Positions 53,475 to 61,642 of a DNA stretch of 64,000 nucleotides are shown piece by piece. A program made the position numbers and the translations under genes. Each line of letters begins with the position of its first letter. The first letter of the stretch is position 1. Below the pieces are notes generated by a model. The model had not been told where the DNA came from, did no database searches, and saw only the letters and a list, made by a program, of their open reading frames with translations. The stretch is from contig CBDDOO010000001.1 in assembly GCA_965231905.1 (NCBI GenBank), forward strand, positions 434,001 through 498,000. The letters are read 5' to 3'. This DNA is from G963663315 sp965231905 (GTDB lineage: Bacteria; Pseudomonadota; Gammaproteobacteria; Arenicellales; Poriferihabitantaceae).

Positions 53475-53490
53475 GTGGATATTCCGCCCC
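53475..53490. repeat. 16-bp target-site duplication, left
   Basis: GTGGATATTCCGCCCC, exactly repeated at 54869-54884, immediately outside the insertion sequence ends. Confidence 0.9.
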
Positions 53491-53568
53491 TGTAGAGAGC
53501 AAATGAATTGTCCGGTTGAGTAGCACATAAACTGTCCGGTTTTACACAGTACTGAAAGGGGGTGCTGG

Positions 53569-54723
53569 ATGAACCGGGTGGAGTGGTTACAGGAGACCAG
53601 GCTAATGAGATTTGAAGAAGCGTATGAAGGATGGAACAAGAGCCGATTGACGCAGGAAGAAGCGGCGAATTTGTTGGGGGTGTGCAGTCGCACATTCCGT
53701 CGTTATGTAGATCGTTACGAGGAAGAAGGACTGGACGGATTGTGTGATCGTCGTTTGAGTGAAGTGTCGCATCGTCGGGCGCCGGTAGACGAAGTGATGG
53801 ATGTGGTGGAGCGTTATCGAGATTATCACCGGGGTTGGAACGTGAAGCACTTTCATTCCTGGTATCGTCGGGATGGAGGTCAGAGGAGTTATACGTGGGT
53901 GAAGAGTCAGTTGCAGGGAGCGGGTGTGGTGAAGCGGTACGCGAAGCGCGGGGCGCACCGCAAGAGACGGGAGTCGTCGCCGTGGCCGGGGATGATGTTG
54001 CATCAGGACGGCAGTACCCACGAGTGGGTGGAGGGTCAGCGCTGGGATTTGATTGTGACGATGGACGATGCGACCAATGAGCATTACTCGATGTTTTTCT
54101 GTGAACAGGAAGGCACTCGCAGCAGTTTCCGGGGGGTGCGCGAAGTGATTGAATCGAAAGGACTGTTCTGTTCGCTGTACACGGATCGAGGCAGTCATTA
54201 CTGGCATACGCCCCAGGCTGGAGGCAAAGTGGACAAGAACAATCCCACACAGTTCGGACGCGCCATGAAGCAACTGGGCATCGAGATGATTCCAGCCTAC
54301 TCACCGCAGGCGCGCGGGCGCTGTGAGCGGGTCTTTCGAACCCACCAGGACCGTCTGGTCAAGGAACTGGCCAGCGCTGGCATCACCGATATGGACACGG
54401 CCAACCGCTATCTCCAAAACGAGTATCTGCCCGCCTACCATGCCGAGTTCAAGAAACCGGCTCGTGAACCCGGCAGCGCCTTTGTGGCCTGTCGCGATCC
54501 ATCGGTACTGGATGACATTCTGTGTGAGCGCCATGAGCGAATGGTGGGTGCAGACAACTGTGTGCGCTATCGGCGCAAAGTGCTACAGATTCCGGCAGAT
54601 CGGCATCGTTGCCATTACGTAAAAGCCCGCGTCCAGGTACTGGATTACCCGGATCAGGGTCTGGCGGTTCATCACGGCCCCAGAGAACTGGCCCGATACG
54701 ATGCCAAGGGGCAATTACTATGA
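53569..54723 (+). CDS. DDE transposase (ISNCY/IS1202 type)
   Basis: 384 residues. A helix-turn-helix (LTQEEAANLLGVCSRTFRRYVDRY, about 28-50) is followed by the DDE core with D147 (LHQDGSTHEW), D206 (LYTDRGSHYW) and E253 (QARGRCERVFRT). Full length with an intact triad, so active transposition is plausible. It fills most of the element. Confidence 0.92.
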   Translation: MNRVEWLQETRLMRFEEAYEGWNKSRLTQEEAANLLGVCSRTFRRYVDRYEEEGLDGLCDRRLSEVSHRRAPVDEVMDVVERYRDYHRGWNVKHFHSWYRRDGGQRSYTWVKSQLQGAGVVKRYAKRGAHRKRRESSPWPGMMLHQDGSTHEWVEGQRWDLIVTMDDATNEHYSMFFCEQEGTRSSFRGVREVIESKGLFCSLYTDRGSHYWHTPQAGGKVDKNNPTQFGRAMKQLGIEMIPAYSPQARGRCERVFRTHQDRLVKELASAGITDMDTANRYLQNEYLPAYHAEFKKPAREPGSAFVACRDPSVLDDILCERHERMVGADNCVRYRRKVLQIPADRHRCHYVKARVQVLDYPDQGLAVHHGPRELARYDAKGQLL

Positions 54724-54770
54724 ACTCGCATCCGAACGACCGCGTCCGGTCCGCCGCGCACGTTCGGTTT

Positions 54771-54804
54771 GATTCATCCTCCGGGTTAACCCGGAGGATG
54801 AATC
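54771..54804. repeat. 34-bp perfect palindrome inside the insertion sequence
   Basis: 17-bp arms with no spacer (centre GTTAAC at 54785-54790 or close), 48 bp after the transposase stop. No T-run follows, so simple terminator function is uncertain; it may protect against read-through from outside. Confidence 0.85.
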
Positions 54805-54868
54805 AAGGTATCATCATAGCGGACAATTCATTTGCTATAAAACCGGACAAGTCTATTTGCTCTTAACA

Positions 54869-54884
54869 GTGGATATTCCGCCCC
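54869..54884. repeat. 16-bp target-site duplication, right
   Basis: Exact copy of 53475-53490. Confidence 0.9.
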
Positions 54885-54933
54885 ATGTTTTTATTTGACC
54901 CGTTTCGTATGGTTAGACGCCAAATTTTTCAAA

Positions 54934-54973
54934 ATACAACAAATAGCCTGATTTAACAGGCTATTTGTTGTAT
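54934..54973. terminator. 17-bp-arm hairpin between insertion sequence and EF-G gene
   Basis: Perfect arms ATACAACAAATAGCCTG / CAGGCTATTTGTTGTAT with 6-nt loop (ATTTAA). On the minus strand it is followed by TTTTGAAAAATTT, so leftward termination is possible; on the plus strand it lies 80 bp before the EF-G start and could be a leader element. Confidence 0.55.
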
Positions 54974-55053
54974 CATCGCGCCCCGTGGAAATGGCCGGGC
55001 CCGGCTATTGCCGAAACTATTCTCTTTAGCGCAAATTCAAATCATTTATAGCC

Positions 55054-57141
55054 ATGAAAGACTTGACGAAGTATAGAAACATCGGGATTTTTGCACATGT
55101 CGATGCCGGGAAAACGACCACCACGGAACGAATTTTGAGCCTGACCGGCAAGATTTATAAAATCGGTGAAGTGCACGATGGTGAAGCGACGACAGATTTC
55201 ATGGATCAGGAGCGTGAGCGCGGAATTACGATCCAGTCGGCGGCCACCAGCGCGTTCTGGGATGATCACCGCCTGAATATCATTGACACTCCAGGCCATG
55301 TCGATTTCACGATTGAGGTGTATCGTTCGCTGAAAGTGCTGGACGGTGGCGTCGGTGTGTTCTGCGGTTCTGGAGGGGTTGAGCCGCAATCAGAAACAAA
55401 CTGGCGGTATGCCAATGATTCCGGGGTTGCGCGGATCGTTTTCGTCAACAAGCTGGACCGCCTCGGCGCCGACTTTTATCGTGTAGTTGATCAGATCAGG
55501 AAAATTCTGGGCGCAAAACCCCTGGTTTTGACTTTGCCCATCGGCATTGAAGATGAGTTCAGCGGGGTGGTTGACCTGTTGACCCGCAAGGCCTGGGTCT
55601 GGGACGGGAGCGGTGATCCGCAGAACTATCGAATTGAGGAACCCCCCGCCGACATGGCCGACAGGATTGAGCAATATCGTGAGGAGTTGATCGAGGTTGC
55701 TCTGGAACATGACGACGTTGCGATGGAAAAATACCTCGATGGTGAAGAGCCGGACGTGGATACCATCAAGGCGTGTATCCGCAAAGGCACGATTGATCTT
55801 GATTTCTTCCCGACTCTTTGCGGTTCCGCATTCAAGAACAAGGGGATTCAGCCGGTACTGAATGCGGTGGTTGATTATCTGCCGAATCCCGTTGAGGTCA
55901 AGCCGCAACCCGAGGTTGATATTGAAGGAGTCGAGACCGGAAGTCATGCGGTGGTTGATCCGGCCAGGCCGATGCGCGCCCTGGCATTCAAGATCATGGA
56001 TGATCGATATGGGGCGTTGACGTTCCTGCGTATCTACTCAGGAACCATCGCCAAGGGGGCGACCGTGTTGAATACCGCGACCGGCAAGACAGAGCGAATC
56101 GGGCGGATTGTTGAAATGCACGCTGATTCCAGGGAGGACCTGACCTCGGCGCAGGCCGGGGATATTGTCGCGGTGCTGGGTATGAAAAATGTCAAAACCG
56201 GGCATACCCTGTGTGACCCGGATAACCCCGCCACCCTGGAGCCGATGGTATTCCCGGATCCGGTGATTTTCATGTCGGTCGCGCCCAAAAACAAGGCGGC
56301 ATCGGAAAAGATGGGTGTCGCTTTGGGCAAGATGGTGTCAGAGGACCCGTCTTTTCATGTCAGCACTGATGATGACAGCGGGGAAACCATCTTGCAGGGA
56401 ATGGGTGAACTGCACCTCGATATCAAGGTGGATCTGTTAAAACGAACCCATGGGGTTGAAGTGGAAGTGGGCAAGCCCCAGGTGGCTTATCGTGAGACCA
56501 TTACGCAAGGCATATCGGATACGTATATCCACAAGAAGCAAACCGGCGGGGCCGGACAGTTCGGTAAAATCGACTACACGATCGAACCGGCTGAAGCTGG
56601 TTCCGGTTATCAGTTTGAATCGAAAGTGACCGGCGGCAACGTTCCCCGTGAATTCTGGCCGGCGATCGACAAGGGTTTCAGGGAGTGCATGCAGACCGGG
56701 ATACTGGCCGGGTATCCTTGTATTGATGTCAAGGTGACATTGCTGGACGGCGCCTACCATGCGGTGGATTCCTCCGCGGTGGCGTTCGAGTTGGCGGCCA
56801 GGGCCGCTTACCGGCAATCCATGGGCAAGGCCGGGCCCCAGTTGCTGGAGCCGATCATGAAGGTGGACGTGTTCACTCCCGAGGCTAATGTCGGAGACGT
56901 AATCGGTGATCTTAACCGGCGTCGCGGCATGATCCGCTCCCAGGATGCCGGGGTCGTTGGTGTCCGCATCAAGGGCGATGTGCCGCTTTCCGACATGTTC
57001 GGCTATATTGGCGACTTGCGGACGCTGACTTCAGGCCGCGGGCAGTTCTCAATGGAATTCTCCCATTACATGCCGTGCCCGAAAAACGTGGCCGAAGGCG
57101 TGATCAAGGAAGCCCTGGAAAGAAACGCGGCCAAATCCTGA
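55054..57141 (+). CDS. fusA: Elongation factor G (second, stand-alone type)
   Basis: 695 residues, full length. GTPase motifs FAHVDAGKTTTTE (G1), DFMDQERERGITI (G2), DTPGHVDF (G3), NKLDRLG (G4) and the C-terminal domains are intact. EF-G moves tRNAs and mRNA on the ribosome or, in some duplicates, recycles it. It is not in a str operon (no rpsL, rpsG or tuf beside it), so it is probably a second EF-G copy. Confidence 0.92.
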   Translation: MKDLTKYRNIGIFAHVDAGKTTTTERILSLTGKIYKIGEVHDGEATTDFMDQERERGITIQSAATSAFWDDHRLNIIDTPGHVDFTIEVYRSLKVLDGGVGVFCGSGGVEPQSETNWRYANDSGVARIVFVNKLDRLGADFYRVVDQIRKILGAKPLVLTLPIGIEDEFSGVVDLLTRKAWVWDGSGDPQNYRIEEPPADMADRIEQYREELIEVALEHDDVAMEKYLDGEEPDVDTIKACIRKGTIDLDFFPTLCGSAFKNKGIQPVLNAVVDYLPNPVEVKPQPEVDIEGVETGSHAVVDPARPMRALAFKIMDDRYGALTFLRIYSGTIAKGATVLNTATGKTERIGRIVEMHADSREDLTSAQAGDIVAVLGMKNVKTGHTLCDPDNPATLEPMVFPDPVIFMSVAPKNKAASEKMGVALGKMVSEDPSFHVSTDDDSGETILQGMGELHLDIKVDLLKRTHGVEVEVGKPQVAYRETITQGISDTYIHKKQTGGAGQFGKIDYTIEPAEAGSGYQFESKVTGGNVPREFWPAIDKGFRECMQTGILAGYPCIDVKVTLLDGAYHAVDSSAVAFELAARAAYRQSMGKAGPQLLEPIMKVDVFTPEANVGDVIGDLNRRRGMIRSQDAGVVGVRIKGDVPLSDMFGYIGDLRTLTSGRGQFSMEFSHYMPCPKNVAEGVIKEALERNAAKS

Positions 57142-57224
57142 AACCGGGATCGGTATGTTTGCCCCGGGTTGGGTGAGCCTGATTGCAGCGGGCGTGTTGG
57201 CCAGTAGCGTGATAGAATAGGGTC

Positions 57225-57470
57225 ATGAGTGAACCGGCAACCCAAAACCTGGCACAGCAACTGGCTGTCCTGGAGGAACGTATGAATACGAAGCAGGCGG
57301 AAGGCGAATCCGCAATTGATCGATTGAGAGCCGATATGGCTAACTGGAAAACGGACATGGCTAACTGGAAAACAGATATGGCCAAACGGGAGAATCGGCT
57401 GATGCTTGTTGTATTTGGCGCCGTCGGTTTGGGCACTGCGATTCTGGGATTGCTTATCGCTATGGATTAG
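57225..57470 (+). CDS. Small coiled-coil membrane-anchored protein, copy A
   Basis: 81 residues: heptad-rich N-terminal part (LAVLEERMNTKQAEGESAIDRLRADM), a 7-residue duplication (MANWKTD twice) and a C-terminal helix (VVFGAVGLGTAILGLLIA). A close paralogue lies inverted at 61372-61596, with matching GCGTGATAGAAT upstream. Unknown function; the topology resembles small coiled-coil tail-anchored proteins. It marks the left edge of the AT-rich island. Confidence 0.75.
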   Translation: MSEPATQNLAQQLAVLEERMNTKQAEGESAIDRLRADMANWKTDMANWKTDMAKRENRLMLVVFGAVGLGTAILGLLIAMD

Positions 57471-57557
57471 TTATGGTTTCCGGGAATACGTTTTTGCCTG
57501 AGACTCCCGGTCACTCTCCGACTGGACAGTCTACAATATACACGGACTGAAATAGGC

Positions 57558-58454
57558 ATGACCACATCAATGGCAACAGAAAACCGACAGTTATTCGCTG
57601 CATCAAGGCTGTTTTCACCAACCGTATTTCGTGAATTTGCACGTGAAGGGCGATCACCTGTCTTCGCTCGTCTGGTTCGAGAGTTATCGTTTCTTGATTT
57701 GTCTTTTGATACTTCTGCTCGAAATGTTTTTGATTCTGCCTTCTCGTTCTTGAAGGCTAAAAATTATCGGCATGAATACATTTACAAATCCGCCATCGCC
57801 CGTAAGGTTTTGCTTGGCAGACATTCTCTTAGGACTGCAGCGCTGATAAATGAGTTTCGAGTACACGACTGCAAAGCGGACATCGTTATTATTAATGGCA
57901 CATCAAATGTCTACGAAATTAAATCAGAGCGTGATTCATTACGCAGGTTGGAAAAGCAGATTTCTGCATATCGAAATGTTTTTGCAAACATAAATGTCAT
58001 AACTGGAAAGAAGCACTTGGATGCTATTCGGGATATCGTCCCACAGACTGTGGGAATTTTATTGCTGAGCGACAGATACCAAATCTCCACTGTCCGTGAA
58101 CCCATCTACGTCTCAACCGAGATTTGTTCCATGAGTATTTTTGATTCCATCCAAATTTCTGAGGCAAAAAAAATATTGAAAAATCTTGGCATTGGAATCC
58201 CTGACGTACCAAACACAAAAATTTACTATGCTCTTAAAATGTTATTCAAGGAATTATCGCCCCAAATTGCTCACGAGCAGATGGTAAAGATTCTTGGAAA
58301 AACCCGGAATCAGTCTCAGCTTTCTCCATTTTTGAACAGGTTGCCAGACTCTATCATTGCAACTGCCCTTTCAACCCGAATCAGTAAACAAGATCACGGC
58401 AGACTCTTAAGCGCATTAGACACGCCTTTGCACATTATATTTGGCTGGCGTTAG
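57558..58454 (+). CDS. sce7726-family protein, PD-(D/E)XK-like
   Basis: 298 residues. The region KADIVIINGTSNVYEIKSERDSL gives D108...E120-I-K122, followed by Q134-ISAYRN, the layout of a PD-(D/E)XK nuclease with a Q-x3-Y helix. It matches my memory of the 'sce7726 family', named from Sorangium and without assigned function. It leads a three-gene operon; the next gene starts 7 bp after its stop. AT-rich (19 G/C in 58201-58260), so probably acquired. Confidence 0.78.
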   Translation: MTTSMATENRQLFAASRLFSPTVFREFAREGRSPVFARLVRELSFLDLSFDTSARNVFDSAFSFLKAKNYRHEYIYKSAIARKVLLGRHSLRTAALINEFRVHDCKADIVIINGTSNVYEIKSERDSLRRLEKQISAYRNVFANINVITGKKHLDAIRDIVPQTVGILLLSDRYQISTVREPIYVSTEICSMSIFDSIQISEAKKILKNLGIGIPDVPNTKIYYALKMLFKELSPQIAHEQMVKILGKTRNQSQLSPFLNRLPDSIIATALSTRISKQDHGRLLSALDTPLHIIFGWR

Positions 58455-58461
58455 TTTACGG

Positions 58462-59403
58462 ATGTACTTCCCCTATTTTCGCGGCAAGCAGTATGAATTG
58501 GTTACTATTCGGGAATCTGCCCAGCTGCTTTGTGATTCTGGATTCATACCTGTCATTGAACCAGTCAGGGAAACTTTTGGTGGTTTGGTCAAAACACTGG
58601 ATGAAATTGTTAAATGTCATGGTAAGGCCATTATTGTGGTTAATCCAGATCATGGAAACTATAAGAATGATAGCGCTGGAATTGCCAAATTGCTCAAAGA
58701 TGAATATGCAAACTACAAAGAACTCTCTCTTGGTATATTGTTAAACGAAAAAATAACACTAAACGAGATACAGAAAATTCTGGTGTCGAACGAGGATAGA
58801 ATCAGTAGTTTTGTTCATGCGGGCCACACGGGGGCAAAATTCCTCGCAGAGTCACTTGGAGAAAGTTTAGGGAAATATGACCACATTTTTATGGAAGACA
58901 AAAATGGGAAGCTTTATCAACGCCACTTCAGATCTACAACTTCAAAGCGCATTCTGCTCAGGGATGGGTTCACAAGGAGGACAAACAGGGACCATCCCCC
59001 AAAAGAATTTTTTTCTGATTTACATGCAACATTCGAAGATGAAGGAATGCAGGGTTTTGGTGATTTTTTGATTGTTGGTGACTACTATTCAGAAACTGGA
59101 GGGCCCGCTTATGCGGTGGCTATACATCTTACATTTATAGATGAGAGTGATGAAATGTATATCCAACATTTCAAATCTACCCGCCAGGATGACCCGAAAG
59201 ATCCTGCGGGGAAATTTGCAGAGGCCCTGCAAAAATTAATCAACGAAATTGAGCAATCGAGCACCCAGATATTTCATTCCAGCGCCATAGACGAATTTCG
59301 TGATTTATATCGACGAGGACATTTCCCCGGATTGGGGTACGTCAAGAAACTGTCTATGAAACACCATATTGAGACATTGTCGAATTATTTTGGCGACCAA
59401 TAA
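58462..59403 (+). CDS. sce7725-family ('beta') protein
   Basis: 313 residues from ATG 58462 (a TTG at 58441 would overlap sce7726). The opening MYFPYFRGKQYELVTIRESA and VIEPVRETFGGL, ...IIVVNPDHGNY fit the 'beta protein'/sce7725 group found next to sce7726. The repeated beta-alpha pattern and the phosphate-type loops resemble a TIM-barrel-like fold (inference). No catalytic assignment. Confidence 0.75.
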   Translation: MYFPYFRGKQYELVTIRESAQLLCDSGFIPVIEPVRETFGGLVKTLDEIVKCHGKAIIVVNPDHGNYKNDSAGIAKLLKDEYANYKELSLGILLNEKITLNEIQKILVSNEDRISSFVHAGHTGAKFLAESLGESLGKYDHIFMEDKNGKLYQRHFRSTTSKRILLRDGFTRRTNRDHPPKEFFSDLHATFEDEGMQGFGDFLIVGDYYSETGGPAYAVAIHLTFIDESDEMYIQHFKSTRQDDPKDPAGKFAEALQKLINEIEQSSTQIFHSSAIDEFRDLYRRGHFPGLGYVKKLSMKHHIETLSNYFGDQ

Positions 59404-59412
59404 TAATCTGCG

Positions 59413-60462
59413 ATGAAATGTTGTGCCGATTGTTTTGGGGATAGAGGGTTAAGGAAACAAATTATCCCAATGTATTCCGATTCAACCGGGATCTGTTCAT
59501 TCTGTGGAACTAATGGCGCTGCACTGGTAGAGCCGGAAAGGTTAGTGAATGAGTTTGGGCGTTTAGTGAGTATCTACACACCGGAAAAAAGCGGAAAAAA
59601 TTTGGTCGAGTGGCTAAAGGAAGATTGGAGGATATTCACTCACGAAAAAATGGATCTGGCTCACTCCGAAGCATTGCTCAGACAAATTTTGAACGATGAA
59701 GAAATAGTTCGAAAAAATTTTGTGCCATCCAGGGCAGGTGATACATCCAGACTGGATAGTTGGGAACAACTGCGCAAAGAACTGATGTATGAAAACAGAT
59801 TCTTTCCCATGAACGAAATTGATTTCGACAGGTTGGAAGGTTTGCTATCCCACTTGCTTCTTGACCCGGATGAATGGAGCCAAAATGAAATATGGTACCG
59901 GGCTCGAATTCAGCTAACCGAAGACGGGAAATATTCGGCTGACGAGATGGGGCCGCCGCCTAAACATCTGGCATCGCAGGGGCGCGCTAACCCTGCTGGC
60001 ATACCTTATTTGTATTTTGCCTCTACACCAGATACAGCGATTTCAGAGATTCGACCTCATACAGGAGAATTTGTAAGTGTCGCAAACATGTCTGTTGGTA
60101 TCGACCTGAAAGTGATTGACTTACGGAACCCAAGAACTACAGTATCCCCATTTCTTTTAAGTGATGAAAATGAAATAGCGCTTTTGCGGGAAGATATCGG
60201 ATTTCTTGTTGAGCTTGGAAAAGAGTTAACCAAACCTGTACTTCCTCACGCAGCTGCAATTGATTACATTCCAAGTCAATTTCTTTGCGAATTCATCAAA
60301 AGATGCGGTTATCATGGCGTTCTTTATGATAGCTCAGTCGGTGAGGGAGTGAATTTCTCATTATTTGATCCAAATAATGCCACTGTTTCGGAAATTAATT
60401 GTCATCATGTGACACGTATCACGGTCAATTCGCAACCATACAATCAATTTTTAGCACAGTAG
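59413..60462 (+). CDS. RES-domain protein with N-terminal zinc ribbon
   Basis: 349 residues. Two CxxC pairs at C4/C7 and C28/C31 form a zinc ribbon, followed by an alpha-helical segment (about 40-150) such as the HEPN-like N-terminal domain of RES proteins. From 161 a RES domain follows: WYRARI (R163/R165), AISEIRP (E212) and LYDSSVGEG (S306/S307), the Arg-Glu-Ser set of this NAD+-degrading toxin family. It starts 9 bp after sce7725. As an NAD+ phosphorylase or hydrolase it would be a cell-killing effector (inference from family). Confidence 0.78.
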   Translation: MKCCADCFGDRGLRKQIIPMYSDSTGICSFCGTNGAALVEPERLVNEFGRLVSIYTPEKSGKNLVEWLKEDWRIFTHEKMDLAHSEALLRQILNDEEIVRKNFVPSRAGDTSRLDSWEQLRKELMYENRFFPMNEIDFDRLEGLLSHLLLDPDEWSQNEIWYRARIQLTEDGKYSADEMGPPPKHLASQGRANPAGIPYLYFASTPDTAISEIRPHTGEFVSVANMSVGIDLKVIDLRNPRTTVSPFLLSDENEIALLREDIGFLVELGKELTKPVLPHAAAIDYIPSQFLCEFIKRCGYHGVLYDSSVGEGVNFSLFDPNNATVSEINCHHVTRITVNSQPYNQFLAQ

Positions 60463-60636
60463 TTGATTTTCGACTATCCAATAATCATATCTGAATTGGG
60501 TATATTGATCTGCCTCGCTTGTGTGTCCGGTCTTTTCGCCCCACACTCGGCAAGCCGTGGGTTATGCATGATCATCCCCGCTTGTCTGTAATACCTTTTC
60601 TCGAGCAGCTTATATTTTCTTCATTATTCGCCGTGA
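60463..60636. other. Intergenic, AT-rich, no gene seen
   Basis: Between the RES gene stop and the truncated gene at 60637. No open frame with a start, no strong hairpin, no tRNA recognised. Confidence 0.5.
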
Positions 60637-61062
60637 CTAAAGCACTCATGGTTTAGCGCTCGTCCCGGTTCTTCGATATCAGGACATCAAGCGCTTTATC
60701 CTGGCCGCAAGCAAGAATTTCTTGCGAGTGACCGTAGCAGCGATATTAAAAACTCAATCCTGCTTAAACTTAAAGCAGACGGTTTTTACTTGCTGGATTT
60801 GTCGGAACTGCCCTGTTCTCTAATGGCAGGTGATCTGTGTTCTCAACTTCTGTCACTTGTCAGGAGAATAGAAAAGGTTGCGGATAAGGCAACAAAGATT
60901 ATTTTAATCAAGACATCCGTTTACGACACAGCATTTCAATATTTGAAGCAGCAAGGGTTTGAGAATGTAGTTGATGTCAGAATTCCGTTTCCATCATCTG
61001 GTCAGCAAAAATCATTTCAGAACAAATTCAGTGAGGCGCTTAAATTGGTTAATTTCCTTTGA
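60637..61062 (+). pseudogene. 5'-truncated gene fragment, unknown family
   Basis: Frame open from just after a TGA (60634-60636) to a stop at 61062, but with no ATG near its beginning; the first internal TTG is 60790. Residues PGRKQEFLASDRSSDIKNSILLKLKADGFYLLDLSELP look like a conserved domain interior, with the N-terminus missing. It is followed by a helical C-terminus (LVRRIEKVADKATKIILIKTS). Probably a remnant. Confidence 0.6.
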
Positions 61063-61095
61063 TACAGATGATGTGAAAAAAACAATGGCGAGACT

Positions 61096-61330
61096 TTACT
61101 CTGGAGACTTGAGCGGCAGGCAGAGGTCTGTCAGCAGATCTTCAGGGGCGGTGTCGGCCGGGGGAGTTCTGGTAAACCTCCATGAACGGCCGGTCATCCG
61201 TTTGCTCGCCGCTTTGCGGCAGCCACACATTGAACAGGTTTTTGTAGGCTTTCGGGATGCCGTCGTAGGGGCCGATGTGACGGACACGGGCCACGTTCAT
61301 TTCGGTGAAGTTTTCGATTCGTATATTCAT
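61096..61330 (-). pseudogene. GyrI-like protein with a frameshift
   Basis: MNIRIENFTEMNVARVRHIGPYDGIP and WLPQSGEQTDDRPFMEVYQNSP, then after the frame breaks, ADTAPEDLLTDLCLPL, in the neighbouring frame. A run of five C (about 61160) explains the shift; four C would restore one reading frame. It corresponds mainly to the C-terminal half of GyrI-like small-molecule-binding domains, so it may also be internally deleted. Confidence 0.65.
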
Positions 61331-61371
61331 GATAAGACTCTGTCGTTTCCCCGTGAGCCAAAGACCGTGCC

Positions 61372-61596
61372 CTAATCCATGGCGATGAGCGCTCCCAGAA
61401 TGGCAGTGCCCAAACCGACGGCGCCGAACACGGCAAGCATCAACCGATTCTCCCGCCTGGCCATATCCGTCTTCCAGTTGGCCATATCTGCTCTCAATCG
61501 GTCAATTGCAGATTCGCCCTCTGCCTGCTTCGTATTCATACGCTCCTCCAGGACAGCCAGTCGCTGTGCCAGTTCCTGAACTGTCAATTCATTCAT
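61372..61596 (-). CDS. Small coiled-coil membrane-anchored protein, copy B
   Basis: 74 residues, near identical to the product at 57225-57470 except for its first residues and a single MANWKTD instead of two. A C-terminal membrane helix is present. It is in inverse orientation to copy A, 3.9 kb away, so the pair brackets the sce7726-sce7725-RES island. Confidence 0.75.
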   Translation of the reverse strand: MNELTVQELAQRLAVLEERMNTKQAEGESAIDRLRADMANWKTDMARRENRLMLAVFGAVGLGTAILGALIAMD

Positions 61597-61642
61597 GGTC
61601 TGATTCTATCACGCCGTTTGTCCTGTAAGAGCAATTCTTTTT

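Larger units (their letters stand above)
53491..54868 (+). mobile_element. Intact insertion sequence, IS1202/ISNCY-like
   Basis: 1378 bp, with imperfect 27/28-bp terminal inverted repeats starting TGT (53491-53517 and 54841-54868; shared cores GAGCAAAT and TTGTCCGGTT), one transposase gene and 16-bp direct repeats outside. Each end carries a second, inner copy of the GCAAAT...TGTCCG motif (53522-53542 and 54819-54838), giving doubled binding sites. The long target duplication fits groups of the IS1202 family, as I remember them. The perfect ends suggest recent insertion. Confidence 0.9.

Noticed and set aside
53475..53490. dif/Xer-type recombination site at the insertion target
   Set aside because: The 16-bp target does not resemble the two-arm dif consensus.
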